From contig NC_008268.1 of NCBI RefSeq assembly GCF_000014565.1, positions 3,720,001 to 3,784,000 of the forward strand: DNA of 64,000 bases, given 5' to 3'. Below are positions 1 through 9,111 of this stretch, in pieces (position 1 is the stretch's first letter; each line of letters starts with the position of its first letter). The position numbers were made by a program, and so were the translations under genes. This DNA comes from Rhodococcus jostii RHA1 (lineage in GTDB: Bacteria; Actinomycetota; Actinomycetes; Mycobacteriales; Mycobacteriaceae). Below the pieces are notes generated by a model that was not told where the DNA came from, made no database searches, and was given only the letters and a program-made list of their open reading frames with translations.

Positions 1-2
1 TG

Positions 3-452
3 CAAACCTCGCCCGAGTTCGCCGAGCTCAGTGAATCGGTGCGTGGCCAACTCCTCGACGCCGTGAAGGTGGCGGCCATGACCGCCGCCACCGCCCGAGT
101 CGACGCACTCGACAATCGGCTGCTCTCCGGCAGCGATGCGGTCCTGGAGACCGCCGAAGACCTGGTCGAGGACACCGCGGACATGGCCGGAGACGTCACC
201 GACGACACCGTGGACACGGTGGACGAAGCCGCCGACGACACCGTGGACACGGTGGACGAAGCCGCCGACGACACGGTGGGCATGGTGGGCGCGCTGGGAC
301 GCAGGAAACGACCGAAGAAGGCACCGCCGCCGGACGACGTCGACGACGAGACGGCAGAGGAGGCCGCGGAACGACCGGCGCGGCGACCGCCCCGCAAGCG
401 GAGCACCCCGGCGAAAACCTCCGGTAGTCGAAGGCGAGGAGCACAGCGATGA
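3..452 (+). CDS. Gas-vesicle-associated (GvpP-like) protein, 3' part only
   Basis: The reading frame is already open at the left edge, so the true start lies outside the window; a GTG at 39 is in frame but inside the conserved part. The visible protein begins with a [20 protein letters not shown] segment, followed by a near-exact 13-residue repeat rich in Asp, Thr and Val (residues about 62-90) and a Lys/Arg/Pro-rich basic tail. The conserved segment recurs in the gene at 52991-53593 (SSPEIADLGDSVRDELLDTA), so the two are paralogues. Proteins of this type sit in actinobacterial gas-vesicle clusters, sometimes misannotated as DNA primase. It overlaps the next gene by 4 nt (ATGA), which implies translational coupling to the GvpA/J-like gene. 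Function is inferred from context only. Confidence 0.7.
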   Translation, partial: QTSPEFAELSESVRGQLLDAVKVAAMTAATARVDALDNRLLSGSDAVLETAEDLVEDTADMAGDVTDDTVDTVDEAADDTVDTVDEAADDTVGMVGALGRRKRPKKAPPPDDVDDETAEEAAERPARRPPRKRSTPAKTSGSRRRGAQR

Positions 453-817
453 CCACAGCAGGTGGCGGCCCGAGTTCCAGCGGCCTCGCCGATGTCATCG
501 ACACCATCTTGGACAAGGGCCTCGTCACCGACGCCTACGTGCGGGTCTCGCTGGTCGGTATCGAACTGCTCACCATCGACGCCCGCGTCGTTGTCGCCAG
601 TGTGGATACCTACCTGCGCTTCGCCGAGGCGGTGAACCGATTGGAGATCGGCAGCGAACCGAAGGGCCTGACCGACCTCGTGTCCGAGGTGAAGGGCAGC
701 GGCAGCACGAAGTCCAAGACCAAGGGCGCGCTCGAGGCCGTGGGGGAGACGCCCGGGGAGCTGCTCGGCGGTTCGGAAGCCGAACGCGAACCCGAGCCGC
801 GCCGAAGGCGAACGTGA
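449..817 (+). CDS. gvpJ: Gas vesicle structural protein GvpA/GvpJ family
   Basis: This 122-residue protein carries the GvpA/GvpJ core (residues about 10-68: [20 protein letters not shown], then [21 protein letters not shown]). In gas vesicles this fold forms or nucleates the proteinaceous shell. It is longer than typical GvpA (about 70-90 aa) because of a roughly 50-residue Gly/Glu/Lys/Arg-rich tail, so a minor shell protein of GvpJ/GvpS type is as likely as GvpA itself. It starts in an ATGA overlap with the preceding GvpP-like gene. No further gvp gene follows, so any remaining cluster lies to the left of the window. The A versus J assignment is not certain. Confidence 0.85.
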   Translation: MTTAGGGPSSSGLADVIDTILDKGLVTDAYVRVSLVGIELLTIDARVVVASVDTYLRFAEAVNRLEIGSEPKGLTDLVSEVKGSGSTKSKTKGALEAVGETPGELLGGSEAEREPEPRRRRT

Positions 818-910
818 TCCGACGACGCCGACGTGGCCGCGCCGGCGCTCAGGCCGATTACATATTGCTGTTCCCGATAGGAGACGCCCACAGCCGGGTA
901 CGTTCGTGGC

Positions 911-1333
911 ATGGGTGACGAGGCAATCGACCCCGAAGTGGCTTATGAAGCCCTGTCCGCCGGCGCGCGCCTCGCTCTGCTGCGAAACCCCGAAGGCATC
1001 ATGCCGCCGCAGTTCATCGGGCAGGTGATGGCCGTATGCGGGGACGCGTCCGTCGCGGGGATCAGTGGTGGAGCTGATTCGGTACCGCAGATGGCGGTTC
1101 TCCAAGGGCCACTCTCCGAGTACCTCTCCCAGTGCAGGTATGTACTCGATGCGTGGTGGAACTCCCTGACGCCGCGACTCCGGGCGGTCATCAGGTGTCG
1201 CGAAGCCGTACCCGAATCGCTGACACTGCAATTACCCCAACACACGCCCTGGACCGCGGTGTCCACGCCGTGTTCTCACCTGTTGGTGCGGGACTATCTC
1301 GAATTGCAGGCAACGGGACTCGAACTGATGTAA
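911..1333 (+). CDS. Hypothetical protein, 140 aa
   Basis: I do not recognise this protein. It starts at ATG 911 after about 95 bases without a gene. The first two thirds have coding-like composition, with Ala/Gly/Leu-rich helices and a SGGADSVPQ segment near residue 52. The last third is more mixed. No signal peptide or obvious membrane helix is visible. It is convergent with the DUF899 gene that ends 9 bases away at 1343. It may be a lineage-specific gene, and a spurious frame cannot be excluded. Confidence 0.45.
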   Translation: MGDEAIDPEVAYEALSAGARLALLRNPEGIMPPQFIGQVMAVCGDASVAGISGGADSVPQMAVLQGPLSEYLSQCRYVLDAWWNSLTPRLRAVIRCREAVPESLTLQLPQHTPWTAVSTPCSHLLVRDYLELQATGLELM

Positions 1334-1342
1334 CGCCGGCGG

Positions 1343-2122
1343 TCAGTCGGGGATCTTCTTTCCGGAAATCTCGCCTGGTTCGTATTCGTCGTGGCGGCGC
1401 AGCCAACTCATGAAGGGGTCGTCGCCGCGGCGGGGTTCTGGTTCCCAGTCCTCCTGACGGCCGCGGGCAGTGAGGTCGAGCCAGTGATAGGTGCCGAGGA
1501 GGATCTCGGTGGAGCGCGCATAACCGGAGTAGGTGTGGAAGATGCGCTCACCCTGGCGGAGAAAAGCACTGACGCCGTGCTCTTCGCCGCACCAGCCTTC
1601 CCATGCGGGGTCCAACCGCACGAGCTCGGCCTCGTCCTTGTAGTTGTATTCGACCGGGGCGACCGACGCGTCGAGGGTGACGTGGTAGTCGTAGTTGAAG
1701 TCGCTGCCGTGCGAGGAATACCACGGAAACATCCAGCCCATGCGCCGGCGGTACTGCTCGAGTTTGGGCAGCGGTGCACGCGACACAGCCGCGAACGAGG
1801 TGTCCCGGGCGTACAGGTGCCGGAGGTCGCCGACGTTGTCCATCGTGAACGAGCAGGAGGGGCATCCCTCGTCGGCGTCGGGTTCGAACATGAAGTGGTA
1901 GATCAGGAGTTGGCTGCGGCCGTCGAACAGGTCGGCCAATCCGGTCCTGCCGTCGGGGCCGTCGAAAACGTAGTTCTCGGTGATCTCGACCATCGGCAGC
2001 GCGCGCCTGGCGGCGTTGACCCGGTCGCGGTGGCGGGTCAGCTCCTTCTCCTGTGCGAGTAACTCGCGGCGCGCGATGAGCCATTCCTCGCGGGTGGTGA
2101 CCTGTGGATCGGATGCTGTCAT
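1343..2122 (-). CDS. DUF899 family thioredoxin-like protein
   Basis: This 259-residue protein belongs to the DUF899 family, annotated as predicted dithiol-disulfide oxidoreductases with a thioredoxin-like fold. Hallmarks are the N-terminal WLIARRELLAQEKELTRHRD helix, the KELTR-type motif, the central CPSCSF motif near residue 93 that supplies the redox Cys pair, and the C-terminal WLRRHDEYEP segment. I chose ATG 2122 because family members begin just before the TREEW segment; upstream codons lack similarity. Its substrate is unknown. It is divergent from the peptidase gene at 2246 and they share a short promoter region. Confidence 0.85.
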   Translation of the reverse strand: MTASDPQVTTREEWLIARRELLAQEKELTRHRDRVNAARRALPMVEITENYVFDGPDGRTGLADLFDGRSQLLIYHFMFEPDADEGCPSCSFTMDNVGDLRHLYARDTSFAAVSRAPLPKLEQYRRRMGWMFPWYSSHGSDFNYDYHVTLDASVAPVEYNYKDEAELVRLDPAWEGWCGEEHGVSAFLRQGERIFHTYSGYARSTEILLGTYHWLDLTARGRQEDWEPEPRRGDDPFMSWLRRHDEYEPGEISGKKIPD

Positions 2123-2245
2123 CGTTCGACTCCTCTCGAAGGGCACATGCAATCGTCGCAGGCGGCTCCCGGCGGTGGCTACCACCGAGACCGGGAACGA
2201 CTGATTCGCGGTTCGTCTCCTCGTGCAGGATGCGAAGCTGAGTTC

Positions 2246-3202
2246 GTGAGTAGCGCTCTCCATCCTGCGGTGGAACCGTACGAAGCCGGGTTTCTCGAAG
2301 TTTCCGACGGCCATTCCCTGTATTGGGAGACCACCGGAAATCCCACGGGGACGCCGGTGCTGTATCTGCACGGAGGCCCGGGATCTGGATGCACTCCCGG
2401 CGCACGACGCTTCTTCGACCCGAATGCTTTTCGCGCGGTGCTGTTCGACCAACGCGGATGCGGGCGCAGCCGCCCGCTAGCCGCCGGCCCCGACACCGAC
2501 CTATCGACCAACACGACAACACATTTGATGGAGGACATCGAACGCCTGCGTAAGCATCTGGGAATCAGGCGTTGGGTCGTGGCCGGGGTGTCCTGGGGTG
2601 TGACCCTGGGTTTGGTCTACGCCCAGCGCCATCCCGAGCGTGTCCTCGCGATGGCGCTCGGAGCGATCACGTCCGGATCCCGAACCGAGATCGAATGGAT
2701 CACCCGCGACATGGGTCGGATCTTCCCCAGGGAGTGGGAGGAGTTCATCGCTCCCGTACCAGCCGGCGAACGGGACGGGGATCTGGCGGCCGCCTATGCG
2801 GGCCTCCTCGCCGACCCGGACGCGGCGGTGCGCGAGGAGGCGGCGACGAGGTGGTGTGCGTGGGAGGACACCCACGTGTCGTTGATGCCGGGATGGACAC
2901 CGAGCCCCCGATACGAGGACGCAACGTTCCGGATGATTTTCGCCAGGTTGGTGACGCATTACTGGAGTCACGAGTGCTTCCTCGTCCCGAACCAGATACT
3001 GGACGGAATGAGCTGTCTGGCAGGTATCCCGGCAGTGCTGATCCACGGCCGTTTCGATGTTTCTGGACCGTTGGACACGGCCTGGAAGCTCTCGCGGGCC
3101 TGGCCGGAAAGTCGACTCGTCGTGGTTGACGATGCCGGCCACGGTGGAGGCGGATTCAGCTCCGCGCTGGTGGCCGCCTTGGACTCCTTCAGCGGGCCAT
3201 GA
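2246..3202 (+). CDS. pip: Proline iminopeptidase-like alpha/beta hydrolase (S33)
   Basis: This is a 318-residue alpha/beta hydrolase of peptidase family S33. The oxyanion-hole motif HGGPG lies near residue 45 and the nucleophile elbow GVSWG near residue 114. A conserved DQRGCGRS motif follows strand 4, and an HGRFD acid region and a DDAGH catalytic His lie near the C-terminus. These are the usual marks of proline iminopeptidase, which releases N-terminal proline from peptides in the cytoplasm. I use GTG 2246 because the family begins a few residues before the aromatic PYEAGFLEV strand; the ATG at 2147 would add an unconserved 33-residue leader. Close S33 relatives cleave other amides, so the substrate is tentative. 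Confidence 0.85.
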   Translation: MSSALHPAVEPYEAGFLEVSDGHSLYWETTGNPTGTPVLYLHGGPGSGCTPGARRFFDPNAFRAVLFDQRGCGRSRPLAAGPDTDLSTNTTTHLMEDIERLRKHLGIRRWVVAGVSWGVTLGLVYAQRHPERVLAMALGAITSGSRTEIEWITRDMGRIFPREWEEFIAPVPAGERDGDLAAAYAGLLADPDAAVREEAATRWCAWEDTHVSLMPGWTPSPRYEDATFRMIFARLVTHYWSHECFLVPNQILDGMSCLAGIPAVLIHGRFDVSGPLDTAWKLSRAWPESRLVVVDDAGHGGGGFSSALVAALDSFSGP

Positions 3203-3231
3203 TCGCGGCACTTCGAGAGCTTCGGCCGACG

Positions 3232-5376
3232 TCAGGTACTCGTGAGGATGACGAGTCGCTGGGTCGCCCTGGTCATGGCGACGTAGCGGTCGACGGCTCC
3301 TTCGATCCCCGTGCCGAAGGTGTCCGGGTCGACGAGGACGACCAGGTCGAACTCGAGCCCCTTCGACAGCTCCGAGGTCAGCGAATGGACGCGGGGCGTT
3401 GCCCGGAACGTCGAATCGCCGATGACGCAGGCGATTCCGTCGGAGTTCGTTTCGAGCCAGGTGTCGAGGATCGAACCCAGATCGGAAACGGATCCGTGCA
3501 TGACGGGGATGTCGTTGCTGCGGATGGAGGTCGGCACGTTGGCGTCCGGGAGCACGGCGCGGATGACCGGCTCGGCTTCGGCCATGACCTCTTTCGGTGT
3601 CCGGTAGTTGACGGTCAGAGAGGCCAGTTCGATCCGGTCGAGCCCGACCCTCTCGAGCCGTTCCTGCCACGACTCCGTGAACCCGTGCCGGGCCTGGGCG
3701 CGGTCGCCGACGATGGTGAAGCTCCGGGACGGGCAGCGCAGCAACAACATCTGCCACTCGGCGTCGGTCAATTCCTGCGCTTCGTCCACGACGACGTGTG
3801 CGAACGTGCGGTCGAGCAGGTCGGGGTCGGCGCTGGACAGCGCGGCTTCGTCGACCAGCATCTCCTGCAGGTCCTTCTGTCGCAGTTGTGTCATCAAACT
3901 TTCACCGTCGTCGTAGGCATCGGACGCGATCAGGTCGTCGATGACCTTGGACCTCTGCTCGCGTTCGGCGGCGACGGCGGCCTGGTGGCGACGTCGGCGT
4001 CGTGGTTCCTCCGGGTCGCCGAGCCGCTGCCGTGCGGCGTCGAGGAGCGGCAGGTCGGACACCGTCCAGCGCTGGGCGTCCGGGCGTTGCAGCTTCCGAA
4101 CGTCGTCGGGGTTGAGCCAGGGCGCGCACTTGCGCAGGTACGCGGGCACCGACCACAGGTCGGCGACGAGGTCGGCCGCCTCGATCAGTGTCCACGCGTT
4201 GTCGAGGGTCGTGCGCAATTCGTCGTTCTGCTGCAACGACTTCCGGAGCTGGACGGCCGGAACGGCACCGTCGTACTTGTCGATCAGGATCGTGAGCAGC
4301 AGCTCCCAGATCTGCTCGCGCGCCTCGTTGTGCGGAGTACCGGGTTCCGGCGCTTCGAACGCCTCGGCCCAGTCGTCGGCGCTCAGCCAGATGTCGGACC
4401 ACTCGGTCGCGACCGTCATACCCTCGGTGGGTGGCTCCTCGTAGAACGCGACGGCCGCGTCGATGGCCTTCACCAGATCCGCGGACGACTTCAGGCGGGC
4501 CACATCCGGGTCGGTTTCGACTGTCGCGGTGGCACCCTCGGCGACGAGGTCCCGCAGTGTGCAGAGCTGCACGCCCTCCTCTCCGAGGCTGGGCAGGACA
4601 TCGGCGACGTAGGCCAGGTAGGGCTCGTGCGGACCGACGAACAGCACGCCGTGACGGAGTCGGGCGTCGGAGTAGAGCAGATACGCGGCGCGGTGCAACG
4701 CGACGACGGTCTTGCCCGTACCCGGCCCGCCGTCGACAACGAGGGCGCCACGGGATCCCGCGCGGATGATGGCATCCTGGTCGGATTGGATGGTGCCGAG
4801 CACGTCCCGCATCCGGGCCGACCGGTTGCTGCCCAGGCTGGCGATGAACGCGGACTGGTCGTCGAGCGCGGCGTTCCCTGCGAACCCGTCCGGGGTGAAC
4901 ACCTCGTCCCAGTAGTCGCTGACCCGGCCGCGGGTCCAGCGGTACCGGCGGCGGCGTTCCAGACCCATCGGATTGCCGTGGGTCGCACCGAAGAACGGCT
5001 CGGCCACGGGGGAGCGCCAGTCGACGAGCAGCTGATTGCCCGCACGGTCCATGAGGCCGAGTCGTCCCACGTACACAGTCTCGGGGTTGTCTGCGCTGAC
5101 GAAGTGCCCGAGGCACAGGTCCAACCCGTAGCGGCGCAGGGCACGCAGCTCGGCGTTCAGCCGGTGGACCATCATGTCCCGCTCCATCGCCTCCTGACCC
5201 AGCCGGCGAGGTGCCTTGCGCTCGGTGTCGATGCGGTGGTCGAGGTCGGCGATCGACTGCTCGAGGCTTTCCGCGATAGCCGCGAAGTGTTGCTCGTCGT
5301 CGGCGATCAGCGTCGGGTCGGCCTTGGGCGCGAGGTGGTCGGGAAGGTCGAATGCGCTGGTAGTCAAGTTGGTCAT
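3232..5376 (-). CDS. helR: HelR-type RNA polymerase recycling ATPase (HelD/UvrD-like)
   Basis: This 714-residue protein is a HelD/HelR-type superfamily 1 ATPase. It has an N-terminal coiled-coil arm (about residues 20-75), a Walker A GGPGTGKT near residue 218, a Walker B DEAQ motif near residue 535 and a C-terminal RecA-like domain ending in an AMTRATQRL segment. Family members bind RNA polymerase, remove it from stalled complexes and, in the actinobacterial HelR branch, displace rifamycins and raise resistance. ATG 5376 lies 1 nt after the stop of the upstream glycosyltransferase, so the two are translationally coupled. A shared rifamycin-associated element upstream supports the HelR assignment. 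It is cytoplasmic. Confidence 0.88.
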   Translation of the reverse strand: MTNLTTSAFDLPDHLAPKADPTLIADDEQHFAAIAESLEQSIADLDHRIDTERKAPRRLGQEAMERDMMVHRLNAELRALRRYGLDLCLGHFVSADNPETVYVGRLGLMDRAGNQLLVDWRSPVAEPFFGATHGNPMGLERRRRYRWTRGRVSDYWDEVFTPDGFAGNAALDDQSAFIASLGSNRSARMRDVLGTIQSDQDAIIRAGSRGALVVDGGPGTGKTVVALHRAAYLLYSDARLRHGVLFVGPHEPYLAYVADVLPSLGEEGVQLCTLRDLVAEGATATVETDPDVARLKSSADLVKAIDAAVAFYEEPPTEGMTVATEWSDIWLSADDWAEAFEAPEPGTPHNEAREQIWELLLTILIDKYDGAVPAVQLRKSLQQNDELRTTLDNAWTLIEAADLVADLWSVPAYLRKCAPWLNPDDVRKLQRPDAQRWTVSDLPLLDAARQRLGDPEEPRRRRRHQAAVAAEREQRSKVIDDLIASDAYDDGESLMTQLRQKDLQEMLVDEAALSSADPDLLDRTFAHVVVDEAQELTDAEWQMLLLRCPSRSFTIVGDRAQARHGFTESWQERLERVGLDRIELASLTVNYRTPKEVMAEAEPVIRAVLPDANVPTSIRSNDIPVMHGSVSDLGSILDTWLETNSDGIACVIGDSTFRATPRVHSLTSELSKGLEFDLVVLVDPDTFGTGIEGAVDRYVAMTRATQRLVILTST

Positions 5377-5377
5377 G

Positions 5378-6610
5378 TCAGCAACTCCGATCCGAGGTTC
5401 GGACGATCGTGTCGAGCAGCAACGTCGCGGCGACCGCTGCACCGTCGGTGCGGATCGTGCCCGCCACGGCGGCCGCGCGTGCTCCGGTCTCGGGGGTCAA
5501 GGCCGCCGTGAGCGCGGCCGACAGGGTCTCGACGGCCGGAACCGGACCGTCGTGCGCCGCGCCGATGCCCAAGTCGGCTACCCGACCGGCCCAGTAGGGC
5601 TGGTCCGCCATCTGCGGCACCACCACCTGAGGCGCGCCGGCCCGGGTGGCCGTCGTCGTCGTCCCGGCGCCGCCGTGATGCACGACAGCGGCCACGCGCC
5701 GGAACAGTGCCTGCTGGTTGACCTCGCCGACGGCGAAACAGTCGTCCACGTCGTCGATCAGGGCCAGGTCGGCCCAGCCGCGCCCGACGAGTACGCGGCG
5801 GCCCTGCGCGCGGACCGCCTCGATGGCCACCGAGGCGGCGTCCGTCGCCGCGTGCAAAGGCATGCTGCCGAAGCCCACGTACACCGGTGGTGTGCCTGCG
5901 TCCAGGAACGTCATCAACTCGGCAGGGAGTGGACGGTGGTCGGCCAGGATCCACGCGCCGGTCTGTACGACGTCGAGGTCCGGTGTCTCCTGCCACGGAT
6001 CCAGGGTCGGGTCGGTCGCCAGCCACGGCCGGTCGCCGATGACGTAGTCGCGAACGTTGCCCACCGGGGGCAGGCCGATCGACGCCCTGTTGGTGTCCAG
6101 CGCCTCCCCGAACAGCGCATCGATGCTCTGAGCGTCCAGGTCCCACAGCACCCGGTTGTCCGTCACGTCCGGCGGGAATGCCCGGCCCGGATACGCGAGC
6201 GGCGGGCGATGCGGCGACGGCAGGGTCAGCTGCTGGAACGTCACGGACACGGAGCGGATGCCCAGCTTCTCGGCCACCGACAGTGCACCGGCAGCGGCCG
6301 GCATCGCGCCGGTCGCCACCAACGCGTCGCATCCCTCGGCCGCCGCGGTGACCGCGTCGAACTGGCCGGCGATCAACTCGGCCGCGCGCCGGGGCAGGTC
6401 CGCCGCCGACGGCGCGGCCGTCGTCAGCGCGCGCGCCGACCGGCCGACAGGCACCATCGACACACCGACCCCGGCCAGCCGCTGCGCGAAGTCCTCGTCC
6501 GGCGGCGCGCACACCCGCACCTCCGCGCCGAGTGCCTGCAACTGCACCACGAGACCCACCAACGGTTCGACGTCCCCACGCGACCCATACGTCGACAACA
6601 ACACACGCAC
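5378..6610 (-). CDS. rgt: Rifamycin-type glycosyltransferase (GT1 family)
   Basis: This 410-residue GT-B enzyme of the macrolide/glycopeptide type starts with the MRVLLSTYGSRGDVEPL acceptor-domain strand. It ends with the nucleotide-sugar motif HHGGAGTTTTATRAGAPQV, followed by the DQPYWAGRV helix (residues about 310-350). Actinobacterial Rgt enzymes of this shape attach glucose to the ansa-chain hydroxyl of rifampicin and inactivate it. The specific call rests on three things: the general family match, direct coupling to helR (1-nt gap), and the RAE inverted repeat 56 nt upstream of the start. Without that context it would only be called a UDP-glycosyltransferase. It probably has another natural ansamycin as substrate in soil. 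Confidence 0.82.
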   Translation of the reverse strand: MRVLLSTYGSRGDVEPLVGLVVQLQALGAEVRVCAPPDEDFAQRLAGVGVSMVPVGRSARALTTAAPSAADLPRRAAELIAGQFDAVTAAAEGCDALVATGAMPAAAGALSVAEKLGIRSVSVTFQQLTLPSPHRPPLAYPGRAFPPDVTDNRVLWDLDAQSIDALFGEALDTNRASIGLPPVGNVRDYVIGDRPWLATDPTLDPWQETPDLDVVQTGAWILADHRPLPAELMTFLDAGTPPVYVGFGSMPLHAATDAASVAIEAVRAQGRRVLVGRGWADLALIDDVDDCFAVGEVNQQALFRRVAAVVHHGGAGTTTTATRAGAPQVVVPQMADQPYWAGRVADLGIGAAHDGPVPAVETLSAALTAALTPETGARAAAVAGTIRTDGAAVAATLLLDTIVRTSDRSC

Positions 6611-7073
6611 TCGCGACTCCTATTTCTGCAGGTTCTGGCTTCGGCCGGTAATTCTGCGGCACGACCCGGGCCTTGCCGCAAGCCCTGGGGTGCGCTATAA
6701 ATTTGAAAGTGGAAAGGGGTTGGTACTCCTCTCCAGTTCCTGGTCCGATTCGGGCAAGCCCCAAGGCATCGTCGGCCCGTCGTGGATCGAATGCGTTCGC
6801 CCACAATCGAGCTCACCGATCACGGTAACGCCATCCGGTGACGGCACTTGGCGGTATAGACTTCTCGGCACACGCCGCTGGTACGCCCTGGCCTGTCGTC
6901 CGCCCTCGCGGACGCCCTGTGTCAACACTCAGGAGGTCGCAGATGACTCCGCAATCGTGCGACGACCTGACCGTCGCCACCCGGCGTAGGGAGCGCCGAT
7001 GGTGACGGCTCACCCGATCCCGTCTCGGGTGATGCCGCACCGGCCTCGACGCCTCCTGCAAGAGGCATAGGCA
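6611..7073. other. Intergenic region between rgt and DUF1345 gene
   Basis: Besides the RAE near its left end, this 463-base stretch holds no convincing gene. A short frame from ATG 6999 ends at 7070 and has no recognisable content. The sequence around 6815-6840 can form a short hairpin. Promoters for the leftward rgt operon and the rightward DUF1345 gene should lie here. Confidence 0.5.
6667..6686 (-). promoter_or_regulatory. Rifamycin-associated element (RAE)
   Basis: Read on the minus strand this site contains GGGCTTGCGGCAAGGCCC, an inverted repeat (GGGCTTG / CAAGGCCC around CGG). From memory it matches the RAE, an approximately 19-bp conserved inverted repeat in promoters of actinobacterial rifamycin-inactivating genes that drives rifamycin-induced expression. 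It is 56 nt before the glycosyltransferase start and oriented with the rgt-helR operon. A T/A-rich stretch (minus strand TTTATAGC) lies just upstream and could be part of the promoter. Confidence 0.88.
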
Positions 7074-7724
7074 TTGCACGTACCTCTCCCGACCTCCGCC
7101 ATCCCGAGAGTGGCCGCCGCGGTGGTGGTCGGTGTCGCGGCGGGCTCCATCGGCGGCCTGGTGATCACAGCCGCGTTGGGGGCTCTCGTCGGCATCGCCG
7201 CTGCTGCCGCCGTGTTCGTCGTCTCCGGTTGGGCGGTGTTGTGGCCGATGGATGCGGCGGCGACTCGCCGCAACGTGGGACGCGAGGATTTTCGTCCGAT
7301 AGTCGACGAATTGGTCGTGGTGACAGCGGCTTCGGGAGGTCTCGGAGCAATCGTCGCACTGCAGGTGGCCGGCGGATCCTCGGCGGGAACCGCGCACGCC
7401 GCCGTGGCCCTGATCGGGGTCTTCCTGGCGTGGGCTTCGCTGCACCTGATGTATGCGGCCCGATACGCCTTTCTGTACTACGAGGGATCGGGTCCTGAAA
7501 AATCAACGGGTGGTATCGATTTCAATTCCACCGCCCCGCCCGCGTTTCGCGACTTCTTCTACTTCAGTTACAACCTCGGGATGACCTACCAGGTATCCGA
7601 TACCGACGTCTCGAGCCCGGAGATCCGGGCGGTGGCGCTCCGGCACTGCCTGTTGTCCTACGTTTTCGGTGCAGTCATCCTCGCGACGACGATCAACCTG
7701 GTCGCCGGGATCCTCACCAGGTGA
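7074..7724 (+). CDS. DUF1345 family membrane protein
   Basis: This 216-residue integral membrane protein matches the DUF1345 family, which has no known biochemical role. Predicted helices lie at about residues 12-35, 37-60, 80-105, 110-135 and 190-212. The conserved [13 protein letters not shown] helix and the [20 protein letters not shown] signature near residues 155-180 are clear. A TAG in frame at 7068-7070 limits the start to TTG 7074 or GTG 7110. TTG gives a plausible short leader, but the choice is open. It stands alone between rgt and a secreted protein gene. Confidence 0.82.
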   Translation: MHVPLPTSAIPRVAAAVVVGVAAGSIGGLVITAALGALVGIAAAAAVFVVSGWAVLWPMDAAATRRNVGREDFRPIVDELVVVTAASGGLGAIVALQVAGGSSAGTAHAAVALIGVFLAWASLHLMYAARYAFLYYEGSGPEKSTGGIDFNSTAPPAFRDFFYFSYNLGMTYQVSDTDVSSPEIRAVALRHCLLSYVFGAVILATTINLVAGILTR

Positions 7725-7830
7725 AGACTCGGATTCTCGTACTGATTTCAGGGCTCGCGAGAACCGAGCATCCTGCCTGGTCCCCGGTGTTAATGTTGAT
7801 CTACTCGGCCACACCGAAAGGTGCACCTCG

Positions 7831-9096
7831 ATGAGAAGATTCACTCGAAGAGTCGGTGGAACCATCGTGGCGCTGACGCTTACCGCCGCGGCATTCGTCG
7901 TGTCACCACCACCGGTGTACGGATTCGCCGAGGATATTTGCTACACCGAGGACGGTGCCCCACCGCACAACTGCGCTCCGCTGCCACCCGAATGCCTACT
8001 CGACGATCCGAACTCGCCGATCTGTGGCGCCGAGGCGTTCCTCCGCTACGGCTTCACGTTGCGCCGTCCGCTCGGCGGACGGAGTCTCGTGCATTCGGAC
8101 TCGACGTACATCATCGCCCGCACCGTCGGCTTCTCCGAGCGGGACGCCTACTGGATCGCGGCGTACGACGAGGCGACCGACCTCGGCACGTTCGCCCCAC
8201 GCGACATCTTCGGCCGGCTCGTCCCGGACGCCGACGCATTGACCACCAAGGACATCAGCGGACTGGTGCGCACCCACTTCGCCACCGGCGGGTTCCTCTT
8301 CCACTTCCTGCCCACGCTGCGCGGACCGGCGGATCCCTTGCCCAACGGCCTGCAGCCGGATGTCGACGATCCCCGGCACGAGGTCATGCTCACGCACCTG
8401 CGGACTTGGGCCCTGGCCGGGCCGGGAAGTGGCGCTCCGTTGTGCACGGGAGGTTTCACGAACCCCTCGGAGAACGGCGACTATGCTACGGGTGCAACGT
8501 GTTACGGCGATGCCGATCCCGTGCAGATCAACGGCACGTACAGCCTGGAGACTCCGGCCGCCATACCGTTCACCAACATGACGGGGCAGCAGGTCATCTC
8601 CGACACGGTCCTGTCGTCACAATTCGACTCCTGGATCGGCGAGAATTCCTGGAATGCGCGGACCGGCATCTACATTCACGCACTCGGTGACCGCATCTCG
8701 CACCACGTCTGCACCGACGCCGGCGCGATCACGCCGCCGGGTCCGGCCGGGCCGGACTTCCGGATCGATCTGAACCAGCCCACCTGCGACCAGGGTCCAC
8801 ACGCCGTCCGCCACGAATACGAGACGGGCGTGGACTTCGCCGGGCTGCACCCGGAAGACCGGACCACCGAGGCGGCCCTGTCGATGGTGTACGACGAACT
8901 CGTCAACTTCGCGCGGGTGCGCGGAACCCTGGACGATCGCGCCACGGCGCCGTCGACCAAGAATGCACTCCTGACCGACGGCCTCGTGCCTGCGCTCGAG
9001 ATCCGGGAGCCGGTCGAGCGGTTGACCGCCGTCACCGCCGTCGGCTGCCGAGTCGGCGTTCCGGCGTTCCCCGGAAATCCGGCGTGCCGGGATTGA
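7831..9096 (+). CDS. Secreted protein of unknown function, 421 aa
   Basis: ATG 7831 gives a classical signal peptide: RRFTRRVGG, then a hydrophobic core, cleaved near the VYG/FAED boundary at about residue 32. The mature part is Cys-containing (ICYTEDGAPPHNC, LLDDPNSPICG), as in exported actinobacterial proteins. A central segment reads YIHALGDRISHHVC and is followed by an RHEYE motif. These closely spaced His/Asp residues recall metal sites of zinc phospholipase-like or S1/P1-like folds, but I cannot assign a family with confidence. It ends convergently with the GH25 gene (15-base gap). Confidence 0.72.
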   Translation: MRRFTRRVGGTIVALTLTAAAFVVSPPPVYGFAEDICYTEDGAPPHNCAPLPPECLLDDPNSPICGAEAFLRYGFTLRRPLGGRSLVHSDSTYIIARTVGFSERDAYWIAAYDEATDLGTFAPRDIFGRLVPDADALTTKDISGLVRTHFATGGFLFHFLPTLRGPADPLPNGLQPDVDDPRHEVMLTHLRTWALAGPGSGAPLCTGGFTNPSENGDYATGATCYGDADPVQINGTYSLETPAAIPFTNMTGQQVISDTVLSSQFDSWIGENSWNARTGIYIHALGDRISHHVCTDAGAITPPGPAGPDFRIDLNQPTCDQGPHAVRHEYETGVDFAGLHPEDRTTEAALSMVYDELVNFARVRGTLDDRATAPSTKNALLTDGLVPALEIREPVERLTAVTAVGCRVGVPAFPGNPACRD

Positions 9097-9111
9097 TCGC
9101 GCCCGACGGCG

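Noticed and set aside
3199..5511. A 770-codon open frame on the plus strand opposite helR.
   Set aside because: It is antisense to a clearly conserved HelR gene with intact motifs. Its Val/Arg/Gly/Asp-rich content is the typical shadow of high-GC coding sequence.
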